Shown here: in pieces, positions 16,048-25,785 of the stretch
Layout of the letters: the number at the start of each line of letters is the position of its first letter
How positions within the stretch are numbered: position 1 is the stretch's first letter
Origin: G963662905 sp965230045
GTDB taxonomy: Bacteria; Bacteroidota; Bacteroidia; Bacteroidales; WRLA01
DNA: 64,000 nucleotides
Assembly: GCA_965230045.1 (NCBI GenBank)
Contig: OZ245940.1
Coordinates: 4,898,001-4,962,000, forward strand
Direction: 5' to 3'
Program-made: the position numbers and the translations under genes
The notes under the pieces: model-generated
Seen by the model: the letters and a program-made list of their open reading frames with translations, nothing else
Told to the model about the DNA's origin: nothing
Database searches by the model: none

Positions 16048-16055
16048 TAAATTTG
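16048..16055 (+). promoter_or_regulatory. -7 element at the head of the acyl-CoA gene block
   Basis: TAAATTTG, 45 bases before ATG 16101; the -33 position reads TTT rather than TTG (16026-16028). A plausible promoter for the DUF6125-icmF-mcc transcript. Confidence 0.45.
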
Positions 16056-16100
16056 TGTGCAGTAATCCCATCTGCATCCAACCAACGATCGTTCTAAATA

Positions 16101-16859
16101 ATGAAAGCATACAAACAGCCTCAGCATAAGCAGGATAAAAGTACAGACCAACAGCTGATCATTGAATTCTTTCACAGAATAATTATGCATCATGCTTTTT
16201 GGTTTGTGGAGACCCAGAAAAAACTGGGCAATGAAAAAGCTTTGGAATTGCTCAGTCAGGTTTTTAAAACAAGCTTTGGCGTTCAGATGAAACGTCTGGG
16301 CAAACAGCTTGGATTTGAAATGAACGAAAAAGGAATCCCCTCCTTTCTGGACGCTTTGCCTGATGAAACCCTGTCCGGCCTGCGCAATGATCTGGCTGTA
16401 AACTGGCTGGCAAATGACGGTATCTGGTTTCAGGCCATTGAACAGCAGGAAGGCATGAACACAGCAAAACATTGCAATGATGAAGCCTGGCGCCAGCTCT
16501 CTCCCACCGAAGCGCATATGATCAAAAAAATGCTCCATCTCCCCGAAAAAGCGGGCATTAAAGGACTGATGAAAGCCCTGAAGTACCGTCTTTACTGGTT
16601 TATTAATGAGCAATCCTTTCGTGATGTAACAGAAAACAGCTTTGTTTTTACCAATGACAATTGCCGTGTGCAATCGGCTCGCGAGCGCAAAGATTTAGAA
16701 CATTATCCCTGCAAATCTGCCGGATATATTGAATACAGCACATTTGCCTCCACCATTGATCCGCGCATAAAAACTTCCATTGTTTTTTGTCCGCCGGATA
16801 CTGATGATCGCGCTTTTTATTGCGGCTGGAAATTCACCCTTGAAGATAACAATCAATAA
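16101..16859 (+). CDS. DUF6125-like protein, first gene of the icmF operon
   Basis: A 252-residue soluble protein with no signal or membrane segment. The N-terminal half is helical with a His/Trp-rich start (FFHRIIMHHAFWFVE) and KKLGNEKALELL. The C-terminal half has conserved-looking cysteines: NCRVQSARER, YPCKSAGYIEY, DPRIKTS and VFCPPDTDD, ending in a WKFTLE strand. From memory this pattern matches DUF6125, a family of unknown function related to L-2-amino-thiazoline-4-carboxylate hydrolase-like proteins. It lies only 21 bases upstream of icmF and is surely co-transcribed, so an accessory role in acyl-CoA mutase metabolism is possible but not shown. Exact family membership is moderately sure. 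Confidence 0.65.
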   Translation: MKAYKQPQHKQDKSTDQQLIIEFFHRIIMHHAFWFVETQKKLGNEKALELLSQVFKTSFGVQMKRLGKQLGFEMNEKGIPSFLDALPDETLSGLRNDLAVNWLANDGIWFQAIEQQEGMNTAKHCNDEAWRQLSPTEAHMIKKMLHLPEKAGIKGLMKALKYRLYWFINEQSFRDVTENSFVFTNDNCRVQSARERKDLEHYPCKSAGYIEYSTFASTIDPRIKTSIVFCPPDTDDRAFYCGWKFTLEDNNQ

Positions 16860-16880
16860 AACCTCATCCCAAATAAGATC

Positions 16881-19800
16881 ATGAAACAAACAGAAAAATA
16901 CAGACCAAAAAACCATATCCGAATCGTAACTGCTGCCTCACTTTTCGATGGTCATGATGCCGCTATAAACATTATGCGCCGCATTTTGCAGGGATCCGGT
17001 GCGGAAGTTATCCACCTGGGTCATAACCGTTCTGTAGAGGAAATCGTTTTATGCGCCATACAGGAAGATGCGCACGCCATTGCTTTGACAAGCTATCAGG
17101 GCGGTCATTTGGAATACCTGAAATATATGTTTGACCTTTTGCGCGAGAAAGAGGCCGGACATATCAAAATATTTGCCGGAGGTGGTGGTGTTATCCTTCC
17201 CGATGAGATCAAAGAGCTACATGAGTATGGAATTGATCGTGTTTTTTCACCGGATGATGGACGCGAAATGGGCTTGCAAGGCATGATCAACCACGTTTTG
17301 AAAACATCCGATTACCCTATGGATTCTTTGGAAAGCCCTGAACTGAAAAGCCTGCGCGATGGAAACCAGAATGCTATTGCCCGCTTCATCACTTTGGCCG
17401 AAAACAATCCGGGAAGCATTGGCGAAAAGCTGGAAAAAATGCATAAGGAATCCTGCCATGCCAATATCCCTGTACTTGGCATCACCGGAACAGGTGGCAG
17501 TGGCAAAAGCTCCACCATCGACGAACTGGTTTTGCGCTTTACCAGCGATTTCCCCCACAAAAAAATCGGCATTCTGAGCGTTGACCCATCGCGCCGAAAA
17601 AGCGGTGGTGCCTTATTGGGCGACCGCATCCGTATGAACGCCATTCACAAAGCCGGGGTTTATATGCGCTCGCTGGCCACACGTCAGGCAAATCTGGCGC
17701 TTTCGAAGCATATCCGTGAAGCACTTTGTATCCTCAAAGCAGCACGCTTCGATTTTATCATCCTCGAAACCAGCGGCATCGGCCAGAGTGATACAGAAAT
17801 TACGGATCACAGCGACCTCAGTCTTTATGTAATGACGCCTGAATTTGGCGCACCAACACAGCTCGAAAAAATTGATATGCTCGATTTTGCCGACATCATT
17901 GCCATCAACAAATCGGACAAAAGGGGCGCGGAAGATGCACTCCGCCATGTGCGCAAGCAATACAGCCGCAACCATATGCTTTGGGAAACAGCACCCGAGG
18001 ACCTGCCTATTGTGGCCACTATTGCATCGCGCTTTAATGATGAAGGCACCAATAAATTGTATCAACTTTTGCTTCAAACTACAAAAGAAAAAACAGGCAC
18101 CGAATTTGTCTCAGATACACAACATCATCGCCCGGACAATAAAAGCTTTACCATCATCCCGCCCAAGCGTGTTCGTTATCTATCCGAAATCAGTGAGCAG
18201 GTGCGCAAATACAATCAGTGGGCGCGTGAGCAATCTGTTTTGGCTTCCCGCTGGCAGTCGCTCGAAACAGCAAAACAGGAATTAGAAGATGAAAATGCCC
18301 GGGAGAAACTAAGTGAGAAATCAGAAGAAATCCGGGAGCAAATCCATCCGGATAATCTCAAAACAATAAAATCATGGCCGGAAACACTGAAAAAATACCA
18401 GGCTGATGAATTTGTTTATCAGGTGCGCGGACGCGATATTCGTGTCAAAACCTATAGCGAAAGCCTTTCGCACAGCAAAATCCCAAAAATCAGCCTGCCC
18501 AAACATCGCGATATGGGCGATATCCTGCGCTGGAACTTATTGGAAAATGTTCCGGGAAAATTTCCATTTGCTGCCGGTGTTTTTCCTTTTAAACGCGAAA
18601 ACGAAGATCCCACCCGTATGTTTGCCGGTGAAGGCGGCCCCGAGCGCACCAACCGCCGCTTTCATTATGTGTCCAAAGGCATGCCCGCCATCCGCTTATC
18701 CACGGCGTTTGATTCGGTGACCCTTTATGGCGAAGACCCCGACCGAAGGCCCGATATTTATGGGAAAATCGGGAATTCCGGTGTTTCCATTGCCTGCCTC
18801 GACGATGCAAAGAAACTTTATTCAGGCTTTGACCTATGCGCTTCCAACACCTCGGTTTCCATGACCATCAACGGTCCTGCTCCGGCAATGATGGCCTATT
18901 TTATGGATGCCGCCATCGATCAGCAGTGTGAAATCTACATCCGTGAAAACAAATTGGAATCTCTGGTAGAGGAAAAGCTCAAAGAAAAATTTGATCAAAA
19001 AGGCATTGCCCGTCCGGCTTATCAGGGCGAAATCCCGGAAGGTAACAACCAACTCGGACTTATGCTGCTTGGCATCACCGGCGATGAAATACTGGAGCAG
19101 GACGTGTATGCAAAAATCAAGGCAGAAACCATTGCCAAAGTGCGCGGCACCGTTCAGGCCGACATCCTGAAGGAAGACCAGGCGCAGAACACCTGTATTT
19201 TCAGTGTTGATTTTTCGCTCAAGCTCATGGGCGATGTGCAACAATATTTCATCGATCAAAAAGTACGTAATTTCTATTCGGTGAGCATTTCCGGTTATCA
19301 TATTGCTGAAGCCGGGGCCAATCCGATTACCCAGCTGGCTTTTACACTCGCCAATGGCTTCACGTATGTGGAATATTACCGATCGCGGGGAATGAATCCC
19401 GATGATTTTGCTCCGAATTTCAGTTTCTTTTTCAGCAATGGCATTGATGCCGAATATGCTGTGATTGGACGTGTTGCACGACTGATTTGGGCAAAGGCCA
19501 TGAAATATCTCTATGGCGCCGGGGAACGTTCGCAAAAGCTCAAATACCACATCCAGACATCAGGTCGCTCACTGCATGCACAGGAAATTGACTTTAATGA
19601 TATACGCACAACACTGCAAGCGCTTTACGCCATTTACGATAATTGTAATTCACTGCATACCAATGCTTACGACGAAGCAATAACAACGCCCACAGAAGAA
19701 TCGGTGCGCAGGGCCATGGCCATTCAGATGATCATCAACCATGAGCTTGGCCTGGCAAAAAACCAAAATCCGCTGCAAGGAGCGTTCATTATCGAAGAGC

Positions 19801-20243
19801 TTACCGAATTGGTAGAAGAAGCCGTTTTGAGCGAATTCGACCGCATCACCGATCGCGGTGGTGTAATTGGTGCCATGGAAAGCATGTACCAGCGCAGCCA
19901 AATTCAGGAAGAATCCATGTATTACGAGCAACTCAAAAATTCGGGCAAGCTCCCGATTATGGGCGTCAACACATTCCTCTCTTCCAAAGGCTCGCCCACC
20001 GTCATTCCCGGCGAGGTAATACGCGCAACTACCAAAGAGAAAGAATACCAGATTGAAATGTTGCAAAACCAGCACCAGGCCAATGCCGGAAAGTCCGAAA
20101 AATATCTGGAGGAACTGAGGCAACGTGCCCTGAAAAACGAAAACCTCTTTGAAAGTTTGATGGAAGCAAGCAAATACTGCTCCATTGGACAGATAACACA
20201 GGCATTGTTTGAAGTGGGCGGCCAATACCGGCGCAACATGTAA
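16881..20243 (+). CDS. icmF: Fused isobutyryl-CoA mutase (IcmF)
   Basis: A 1120-residue fusion with three parts: a cobalamin-binding domain (residues 13-145, lower axial ligand His25 in DGHDAAIN), a MeaB-like GTPase chaperone (Walker A GITGTGGSGKSS, about 200-211), and the mutase barrel (about 540-1120; FPFAAGVFPFKRENEDPTRMFAGEG written here by its ends, and SISGYHIAEAGANP). This order is diagnostic of IcmF rather than methylmalonyl-CoA mutase. It interconverts isobutyryl-CoA and n-butyryl-CoA with adenosylcobalamin, joining valine breakdown to the butyryl-CoA route encoded downstream. The active-site Phe-containing segment fits the isobutyryl-CoA type, but related acyl-CoAs are possible. No cobalamin riboswitch is seen upstream. 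Confidence 0.93.
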   Translation: MKQTEKYRPKNHIRIVTAASLFDGHDAAINIMRRILQGSGAEVIHLGHNRSVEEIVLCAIQEDAHAIALTSYQGGHLEYLKYMFDLLREKEAGHIKIFAGGGGVILPDEIKELHEYGIDRVFSPDDGREMGLQGMINHVLKTSDYPMDSLESPELKSLRDGNQNAIARFITLAENNPGSIGEKLEKMHKESCHANIPVLGITGTGGSGKSSTIDELVLRFTSDFPHKKIGILSVDPSRRKSGGALLGDRIRMNAIHKAGVYMRSLATRQANLALSKHIREALCILKAARFDFIILETSGIGQSDTEITDHSDLSLYVMTPEFGAPTQLEKIDMLDFADIIAINKSDKRGAEDALRHVRKQYSRNHMLWETAPEDLPIVATIASRFNDEGTNKLYQLLLQTTKEKTGTEFVSDTQHHRPDNKSFTIIPPKRVRYLSEISEQVRKYNQWAREQSVLASRWQSLETAKQELEDENAREKLSEKSEEIREQIHPDNLKTIKSWPETLKKYQADEFVYQVRGRDIRVKTYSESLSHSKIPKISLPKHRDMGDILRWNLLENVPGKFPFAAGVFPFKRENEDPTRMFAGEGGPERTNRRFHYVSKGMPAIRLSTAFDSVTLYGEDPDRRPDIYGKIGNSGVSIACLDDAKKLYSGFDLCASNTSVSMTINGPAPAMMAYFMDAAIDQQCEIYIRENKLESLVEEKLKEKFDQKGIARPAYQGEIPEGNNQLGLMLLGITGDEILEQDVYAKIKAETIAKVRGTVQADILKEDQAQNTCIFSVDFSLKLMGDVQQYFIDQKVRNFYSVSISGYHIAEAGANPITQLAFTLANGFTYVEYYRSRGMNPDDFAPNFSFFFSNGIDAEYAVIGRVARLIWAKAMKYLYGAGERSQKLKYHIQTSGRSLHAQEIDFNDIRTTLQALYAIYDNCNSLHTNAYDEAITTPTEESVRRAMAIQMIINHELGLAKNQNPLQGAFIIEELTELVEEAVLSEFDRITDRGGVIGAMESMYQRSQIQEESMYYEQLKNSGKLPIMGVNTFLSSKGSPTVIPGEVIRATTKEKEYQIEMLQNQHQANAGKSEKYLEELRQRALKNENLFESLMEASKYCSIGQITQALFEVGGQYRRNM

Positions 20244-20310
20244 ACAAAACCCCATAACAAACTGTTTAATAATACAATATAAAAATTGCTCAACCAAAAA
20301 AACAAGAAAA

Positions 20311-21918
20311 TTGTACCGAATAAAAAGCAAAATCGATATAAACTCTTCTGAATTCCGCAAAAACAAAACGGAATTTGAAGAACTGATGCGCAGATGGCGC
20401 GAAAGGATGGCCGATTTCAGTAAAGGCGGGAGTGTGCATGCCGTGGAAAAGCACAAAAAACGCGGCAAACTCCTGGCACGTGAACGCATTAACCTGCTGA
20501 TTGATCCCAATACGCCCTTTCTGGAGTTGAGCACTTTGGCAGCCTGGGGCATTAAAGACAACAGCTTTCCTTCTGCCGGAATTGTAACAGGAATTGGTGT
20601 TGTGCATGGGCAGGAGGTGATGATCATTGCCAATGACGCTACCGTAAAAGGCGGCACGTACATGCAGCAGACCATACGCAAACATGTCCGGGCACAGGAA
20701 ATTGCCATGGAAAACCATCTTCCAACGATTTATATGGTTGATTCGGGCGGTGCATTCCTGCCAGAGCAAGCAAAGGTTTTTCCCGACCGTCATGATTTTG
20801 GGAGGTTTTTCTACAATCAGGCGCAACTGAGTGCCAAAGGCATTCCGCAAATTGCCATTGTAATGGGAAGCTGTACCGCAGGCGGAGCATACGTTCCGGC
20901 TATGAGCGACGAAACCATTATCGTAAAAAAACAAGGAACCATCTTTATTGGCGGACCACCATTGGTAAAAGCCGCAACCGGCGAAGAAGTTTCAGCCGAA
21001 GAACTGGGCGGTGCCGATGTGCATACTTCCATATCCGGCACAGCCGACCATTTTGCTGAAGACGACCGTCATGCACTGCAAATCTGCCGCAACATCCTGG
21101 AAAGCGTGCCACGCCAAAAAGCGCAGCATCTTGATATTATTGCCCCGGAAGAACCATATTACGACCCAACAGAACTTTACGGCCTCGCTCCTGTTGACCT
21201 GAAAAAACCCGTGGATGCACGCGAAATCATTGCACGCATTGTTGATGGCAGTCGGTTTCAGGAATTTAAAGCGCGTTATGCCCCCACGATTGTCACCGGA
21301 TTTGCATACATAATGGGTATGCCGGTGGGCATCATCGCGAATAATGGCGTGCTATTTTCCGAATCTGCACTCAAAGGGGCTCATTTTATCGAGCTCTGCA
21401 CCTCCAGGCAAATCCCTTTGATTTTCCTGCAAAACATCACCGGATTTATTGTTGGGAAAGAATACGAACACAAAGGTATTGCCCGTGACGGAGCCAAAAT
21501 GGTCCATGCTGTTGCCAATGCCGGAGTGCCCAAATTTACGGTTGTTTTTGGCGGCTCATTTGGTGCGGGAAATTATGCTATGGCCGGCCGAGCTTACGAT
21601 CCCCGTTTTCTTTTCATGTGGCCCAATGCCAAAATCAGTGTAATGGGCGGTGAACAGGCTGCCGATGTTTTGGTTACCGTGAAAAAGGATCAGCTCAAAG
21701 CAAAAGGTTTGGAACTGAAAGAAGAAGATTCGGAAGCTATTCGCAGTGAAATCCTTGAAAAATACGAACACGAAGGCTCAGCTTATTACAGCACTGCCCG
21801 CATCTGGGATGATGGCATCATCGACCCGGCCGAAACAAGAAATATCCTGGCCATGGGCCTGGCAGCCTCGCTCAATAAAAAATTCGACCCACATCATTAC
21901 GGAGTATTCAGAATGTAA
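20311..21918 (+). CDS. mccB: 3-methylcrotonyl-CoA carboxylase carboxyltransferase (beta) subunit
   Basis: A 535-residue carboxyltransferase, the usual length. Motifs fit the MCC branch: GGAFLPEQAKVFPDRHDFGR, MGSCTAGGAYVPAMSDE, GGPPLVKAATGEEVS and GAGNYAMAGRAYDPRFLFMWP. It moves CO2 from biotin to 3-methylcrotonyl-CoA in leucine degradation. No ATG is available near the N-terminus; I choose TTG 20311, which gives the family-typical opening (KIDINSSEFRKN). It lies 67 bases after icmF and 4 bases before the hydratase gene. A broader substrate range (propionyl- or geranyl-CoA carboxylase) is less likely given its neighbours. Confidence 0.88.
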   Translation: MYRIKSKIDINSSEFRKNKTEFEELMRRWRERMADFSKGGSVHAVEKHKKRGKLLARERINLLIDPNTPFLELSTLAAWGIKDNSFPSAGIVTGIGVVHGQEVMIIANDATVKGGTYMQQTIRKHVRAQEIAMENHLPTIYMVDSGGAFLPEQAKVFPDRHDFGRFFYNQAQLSAKGIPQIAIVMGSCTAGGAYVPAMSDETIIVKKQGTIFIGGPPLVKAATGEEVSAEELGGADVHTSISGTADHFAEDDRHALQICRNILESVPRQKAQHLDIIAPEEPYYDPTELYGLAPVDLKKPVDAREIIARIVDGSRFQEFKARYAPTIVTGFAYIMGMPVGIIANNGVLFSESALKGAHFIELCTSRQIPLIFLQNITGFIVGKEYEHKGIARDGAKMVHAVANAGVPKFTVVFGGSFGAGNYAMAGRAYDPRFLFMWPNAKISVMGGEQAADVLVTVKKDQLKAKGLELKEEDSEAIRSEILEKYEHEGSAYYSTARIWDDGIIDPAETRNILAMGLAASLNKKFDPHHYGVFRM

Positions 21919-21922
21919 AGCC

Positions 21923-22732
21923 ATGATCTACAACACTATAAAAACAGAAAAATCAGGCATTGCTGCCAGTATAATCCTAAACCGTCCCGAAAAGCACAAT
22001 GCTTTGAATGCAGAAATGATTGCGGAGCTCACTCAGGCTTTTCAAGCTTTTGGCAAGGACGATTCCATCCGCGCCATTGTGCTTTCCGGGGAAGGGAAAA
22101 GTTTTTGTGCCGGAGCCGACCTCAACTATATGAAAGAAGCTTCCGAAATGAGTTTTGATGAAAGCGTGGACGACAGCCGCAAACTCGGACAGCTTTTCGA
22201 GACGATTTATTCCAGCCCCAAGGTGGTGATTGCCTTGGTGCATGGCGCGGCATACGGAGGCGCAAACGGCCTTTACGCAGCAGCGGATTTCGCTTTTGCC
22301 GATTCAAGTACCCGATTCGCTTTTAGCGAAGTAAAACTCGGCATTGCGCCTGCTGTTATTGCGCCCTACATTCTTCGACGTTGTGGAGAATTTCATGCCC
22401 GCGACCTGATGCTTACAGCGCGCTTGTTTTCTGCAGAAGAAGCCGAACAAATGAAGCTGGTTAACAAAAACCTGCCTGCCGGTGAATTGGAAAATGAGGC
22501 AATGAAAATCATCAATATGTTGGAAGCTGTGGCGCCCAATGCCATGAGCGAAACCAAAAAACTGATCCTTAGCCTGAAATCATCCCATCAGGAAGAAATT
22601 TCAGGACAAACCGCGGCTTTGATTGCGCGATTGCGGCAGTCGGAAGAAGGTCAGGAAGGCATGAGCGCATTTCTGGAAAAACGAAAAGCCAAATGGAACA
22701 CCCAAAAAGAAGACAATGAAACTATTCAATAA
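21923..22732 (+). CDS. liuC: Methylglutaconyl-CoA hydratase (crotonase family)
   Basis: A 269-residue crotonase-fold protein. The oxyanion-hole segment is SFCAGADLNYMK. The first usual catalytic Glu position reads GGANGLYAAAD (no Glu) while the second is kept in SEVKLGIAPAVIAPY, the pattern of LiuC-type 3-methylglutaconyl-CoA hydratases and unlike the general crotonase at 30575, which keeps both. It hydrates 3-methylglutaconyl-CoA to HMG-CoA. ATG 21923 is 4 bases after mccB; its end overlaps the start of mccA by 17 bases, so translation is coupled. Confidence 0.85.
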   Translation: MIYNTIKTEKSGIAASIILNRPEKHNALNAEMIAELTQAFQAFGKDDSIRAIVLSGEGKSFCAGADLNYMKEASEMSFDESVDDSRKLGQLFETIYSSPKVVIALVHGAAYGGANGLYAAADFAFADSSTRFAFSEVKLGIAPAVIAPYILRRCGEFHARDLMLTARLFSAEEAEQMKLVNKNLPAGELENEAMKIINMLEAVAPNAMSETKKLILSLKSSHQEEISGQTAALIARLRQSEEGQEGMSAFLEKRKAKWNTQKEDNETIQ

Positions 22733-24722
22733 AATACTGATTGCCAACCGTGGCGAAATAGCCCGGAGAATAATCCGCACTTGTCGTGAAATGGGCATCG
22801 GCAGCGTGGCCGTTTATTCCGATCTGGATAAGCATGCGCTTTATAAAAATGAAGCCGATGAGGCCATTCATCTTCCCGGAACGGAAATCAGCGAAACATA
22901 TCTGAATATTAAAAAGCTCATCGAAACAGCAAAAAACACCGGAGCGGAAGCCATTCATCCCGGCTACGGTTTTTTGTCGGAAAATGCGGATTTTGCTCAG
23001 GCAGTGCAGGATTCCGGTCTTGTATTTATTGGTCCGGAAGCAGCAGCCATTCGGCAGATGGGACATAAAACCCAGGCGCGTATTTTCGCCGAAAAGGCCG
23101 GACTGCCGGTAAGCAAGGGCATCATAGGAAGCACCGAAGAAATTTTGCGAAAATCCGCTGACCTGCCCTATCCGGTTTTGGTGAAAGCTGCAGCCGGTGG
23201 TGGCGGAAAGGGAATGCGCATTGTTGAAAATGCCGGCGAACTGCCCGAAATCCTCAAATCTACACAACGCGAAGCCGAAGCTTATTTCGGAAATGGCGAA
23301 GTGTATATCGAGCAGTTTATCCAAAATCCACGCCATATCGAAGTACAGATTTTGGGCGATAAAAAAGGCAATTACATCCATCTCTACGAACGCGAATGCA
23401 GCCTGCAACGGCGTTATCAAAAAATTATCGAGGAATCTCCTTCGCCTACACTGACCGACGAAGTACGCGAAAAAATCAGCAATGATGCGGTACGCCTCGC
23501 TGAAAAACTCAAATATTCCAATGCAGGAACGATTGAATTTTTGGTGGATCGTGATCTTAATTATTATTTCCTGGAGATGAACACCCGCGTTCAGGTGGAA
23601 CATCCTGTTACAGAAATGGTTACCGGAGTGGACATTGTTCGCCAACAGATCATCGCGGCAGCGGGTTACGAACTGGAATACAAGCAAACAGATATCAGGC
23701 AAAACGGACATGCCATTGAGTGCCGTATCTACGCCGAAGATCCGGAAGAAAACTTCAGGCCATCACCGGGCGAAATGCAATTATACAAAGAACCGGAAGG
23801 CAAAGGCTTGCGCATAGATTCTGCTTATGATCAGGCCGGCACAGTGCCGGATGCTTTTGATCCCATGATTTCGAAAATGATCGTGCATGCAGCTGATCGC
23901 GATGAAGCCATCCGTAAAAGCAGCCAGCACCTGAAAAATTACGCCATCCACGGCATCAAACACAATATTCCGTATTTGCTGGAATTACTGAAAAGCCCTG
24001 ATTTCATCAACAATAAGGTCAATACACGCTATTGCGATATTGAACTGCCCGCATATCTCGAAAAACTGAAGGCTGCACGCGCGCAAAACCACAAGGAGCT
24101 TGCTGCAATGGCCTTTCTGAGCTTTAGTCTTTTTCATAAAAATTTTCGTGCAAGAAAAGCCGGAATTAAAAATTCAGTTTGGGAGAAAATCGGCTTTTGG
24201 CGCCACCTCATGCAAAGCAGCATTAAGATAGACGAAGAAGATTATGAAATTTCCATTAAAAAAATAAGCCCAAAAAACCTGATATTCAGCTTTCAGGGCA
24301 AACAATTCGAAATCAGCAATCTGAAAGCCAAAGACGGCCAAATTTCATTTGAAACGGAAAGCCAGCAAATTGCAGCATGGATTTCCTGCGATAAATCCGG
24401 TTTGGCAGAAATCAGCATGGATGGCCAACATTTCTATGCGCAGCGCAATGATGTTTTGTTTGCCACAGAGTTTAATGATGATGCAGGAGCCAGCAATAAA
24501 AATCCGGGCAATATCCACAGCCCAATGCCGGGAAAAATTGTAGAAATTTTCGTTGAAAGCGGCCAGAAAGTCAGCAAGGGCGATAAGCTCCTGATTGTGG
24601 AAGCCATGAAAATGGAAAACCTTCTTTCGGCAGCAATGGACGGACTCATTGAAGAAATAAATGTAGTGGCAAACCAGCGCGTGGGCACTTCGGAAACTCT
24701 TGTTAAAATCAAGGAATTATGA
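22716..24722 (+). CDS. mccA: 3-methylcrotonyl-CoA carboxylase biotin carboxylase/carrier (alpha) subunit
   Basis: A 668-residue protein: an N-terminal biotin carboxylase (KILIANRGEIARRI, HPGYGFLSENADF, ATP-grasp loop KAAAGGGGKGMRIV, EMNTRVQVEHPVTE), a linker/BT domain, and a C-terminal biotin carrier domain with biotinyl Lys632 in EAMKMEN. It carboxylates biotin with bicarbonate and ATP for the beta subunit encoded two genes upstream. Overlaps liuC by 17 bases and the HMG-CoA lyase gene by ATGA, so liuC-mccA-lyase is translated as a tight unit. Confidence 0.92.
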   Translation: MKLFNKILIANRGEIARRIIRTCREMGIGSVAVYSDLDKHALYKNEADEAIHLPGTEISETYLNIKKLIETAKNTGAEAIHPGYGFLSENADFAQAVQDSGLVFIGPEAAAIRQMGHKTQARIFAEKAGLPVSKGIIGSTEEILRKSADLPYPVLVKAAAGGGGKGMRIVENAGELPEILKSTQREAEAYFGNGEVYIEQFIQNPRHIEVQILGDKKGNYIHLYERECSLQRRYQKIIEESPSPTLTDEVREKISNDAVRLAEKLKYSNAGTIEFLVDRDLNYYFLEMNTRVQVEHPVTEMVTGVDIVRQQIIAAAGYELEYKQTDIRQNGHAIECRIYAEDPEENFRPSPGEMQLYKEPEGKGLRIDSAYDQAGTVPDAFDPMISKMIVHAADRDEAIRKSSQHLKNYAIHGIKHNIPYLLELLKSPDFINNKVNTRYCDIELPAYLEKLKAARAQNHKELAAMAFLSFSLFHKNFRARKAGIKNSVWEKIGFWRHLMQSSIKIDEEDYEISIKKISPKNLIFSFQGKQFEISNLKAKDGQISFETESQQIAAWISCDKSGLAEISMDGQHFYAQRNDVLFATEFNDDAGASNKNPGNIHSPMPGKIVEIFVESGQKVSKGDKLLIVEAMKMENLLSAAMDGLIEEINVVANQRVGTSETLVKIKEL

Positions 24723-25588
24723 TGCACATTATCGAATCACCACGTGATGCCATGCAGGGCTACGGACCGTTTATTCCCACAGCGGATAAGGTGCGCTACC
24801 TCAACGCCATCCTGAAAGCCAATTTCGATATTGTGGATATCGGCAGCCTGGTAAGCCCCAAAGCCATACCGCAGCTTCGCGATAGCAAAGAAGTGTATCA
24901 TCAGCTTGATTTTCAAAATACAAAAAGCAAACTGATGATGATTGTTGCCAACGAACGCGGAGCCAAAGAAGCTGCTGCATTGGAGAAAATCCATTACCTC
25001 GGGCTTCCGCTTTCCACATCGGCAGAGTTTCTCAAAAGAAACATCAATACGGATATCAGCGGTAGCCTCAAACGTGCCGAATCCATTAAGGATATTTGCG
25101 ATCGCTCCGGGAAAAAGCTCATCCTCTATATTTCCATGGCTTTTGGAAATCCCTATAACGAGCCCTGGCGTTTGAAAGAGCTGCTCGAAGGCACACAAAA
25201 ATTCATTGACCTGGGCATTGATTTCATCAATTTTTCGGATACGGTTGGGTTATCGGAGGCTAATCAGGTTTCTGATGTTTTCGCACAAAGCCGGAAAACC
25301 TGGCCCGACATTACTTTTGGTTTTCACCTGCACATCCGGCAAGGAAAATGGAAACCACAGATTGATGCCGCATGGAAAGAAGGATGCCGTTGGTTTGATG
25401 GCGTTTTAAGCGGTTTGGGCGGCTGCCCGATGACCGGAACTGAGCTTGTTGGCAATCTCCCAACGCATCATTTGCTGGATTACGCCCACGAACATCAAAT
25501 TCCACATCAAACAAATTTAAAAGCCGTCCGGGAGATTGACCCGCTTAACAGGGAGATTTTTGGCGGGACGCACACATTAAATTTTTAG
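24719..25588 (+). CDS. Hydroxymethylglutaryl-CoA lyase
   Basis: A 289-residue DRE-TIM barrel. Motifs: ESPRDAMQG (catalytic Arg-Asp; the family usually has RDGLQ), FSDTVG, metal ligands HLH (GFHLHIRQG) and the flexible catalytic loop GLGGCPMTG with its Cys. It cleaves HMG-CoA to acetyl-CoA and acetoacetate, the last step of the leucine branch. ATG 24719 overlaps mccA (ATGA); ATG 24722 is equally possible. The stop TAG is part of the TTAG target duplication of the MITE-like insertion that follows, so the insertion left the protein unchanged. Confidence 0.85.
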   Translation: MMHIIESPRDAMQGYGPFIPTADKVRYLNAILKANFDIVDIGSLVSPKAIPQLRDSKEVYHQLDFQNTKSKLMMIVANERGAKEAAALEKIHYLGLPLSTSAEFLKRNINTDISGSLKRAESIKDICDRSGKKLILYISMAFGNPYNEPWRLKELLEGTQKFIDLGIDFINFSDTVGLSEANQVSDVFAQSRKTWPDITFGFHLHIRQGKWKPQIDAAWKEGCRWFDGVLSGLGGCPMTGTELVGNLPTHHLLDYAHEHQIPHQTNLKAVREIDPLNREIFGGTHTLNF

Positions 25589-25761
25589 CCTGATTAATTC
25601 ATAAATCTTCGTCATGAGAAAGCAAAACGCAATAAGAGAAAGGGAGCACAGGTTTTCGGCACACAGGAATAGCCGTAGCTATTTTGAGTACCGGAAACTG
25701 AGCATTCCTTTCTGTTGAAGCGGTTTGCGTTCGTAATAGAATGGTTTGTGAATTATTCAGG
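25589..25761 (+). repeat. MITE-like element, copy B, with TTAG target duplication
   Basis: 173 bases bounded by imperfect terminal inverted repeats CCTGATTAATTCATA (left) and TGTGAATTATTCAGG (right), flanked by direct TTAG duplications (25585-25588 and 25762-25765). Relative to copy C it lacks about 24 bases (the CATTCGCCATGCTCAGTGAC block). It sits between the HMG-CoA lyase stop and the CoA-transferase gene, whose ATG is 24 bases after the element, so it now forms the immediate upstream region of scoA. Confidence 0.75.
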
Positions 25762-25785
25762 TTAGCACACACAAAATCCAAAAAT

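Noticed and set aside
16000..16880. Cobalamin riboswitch upstream of icmF
   Set aside because: No B12-box-like sequence or suitable structured leader seen; only a short leader and the DUF6125-like gene.
19650..20708. Open frame of 352 codons on the minus strand across the icmF-mccB junction
   Set aside because: Antisense to two well-supported genes; no family features.
22722..23711. Open frame of 329 codons on the minus strand inside mccA
   Set aside because: Lies fully antisense to a convincing biotin carboxylase; composition is Phe/Ile/Cys-rich with no recognisable domain.
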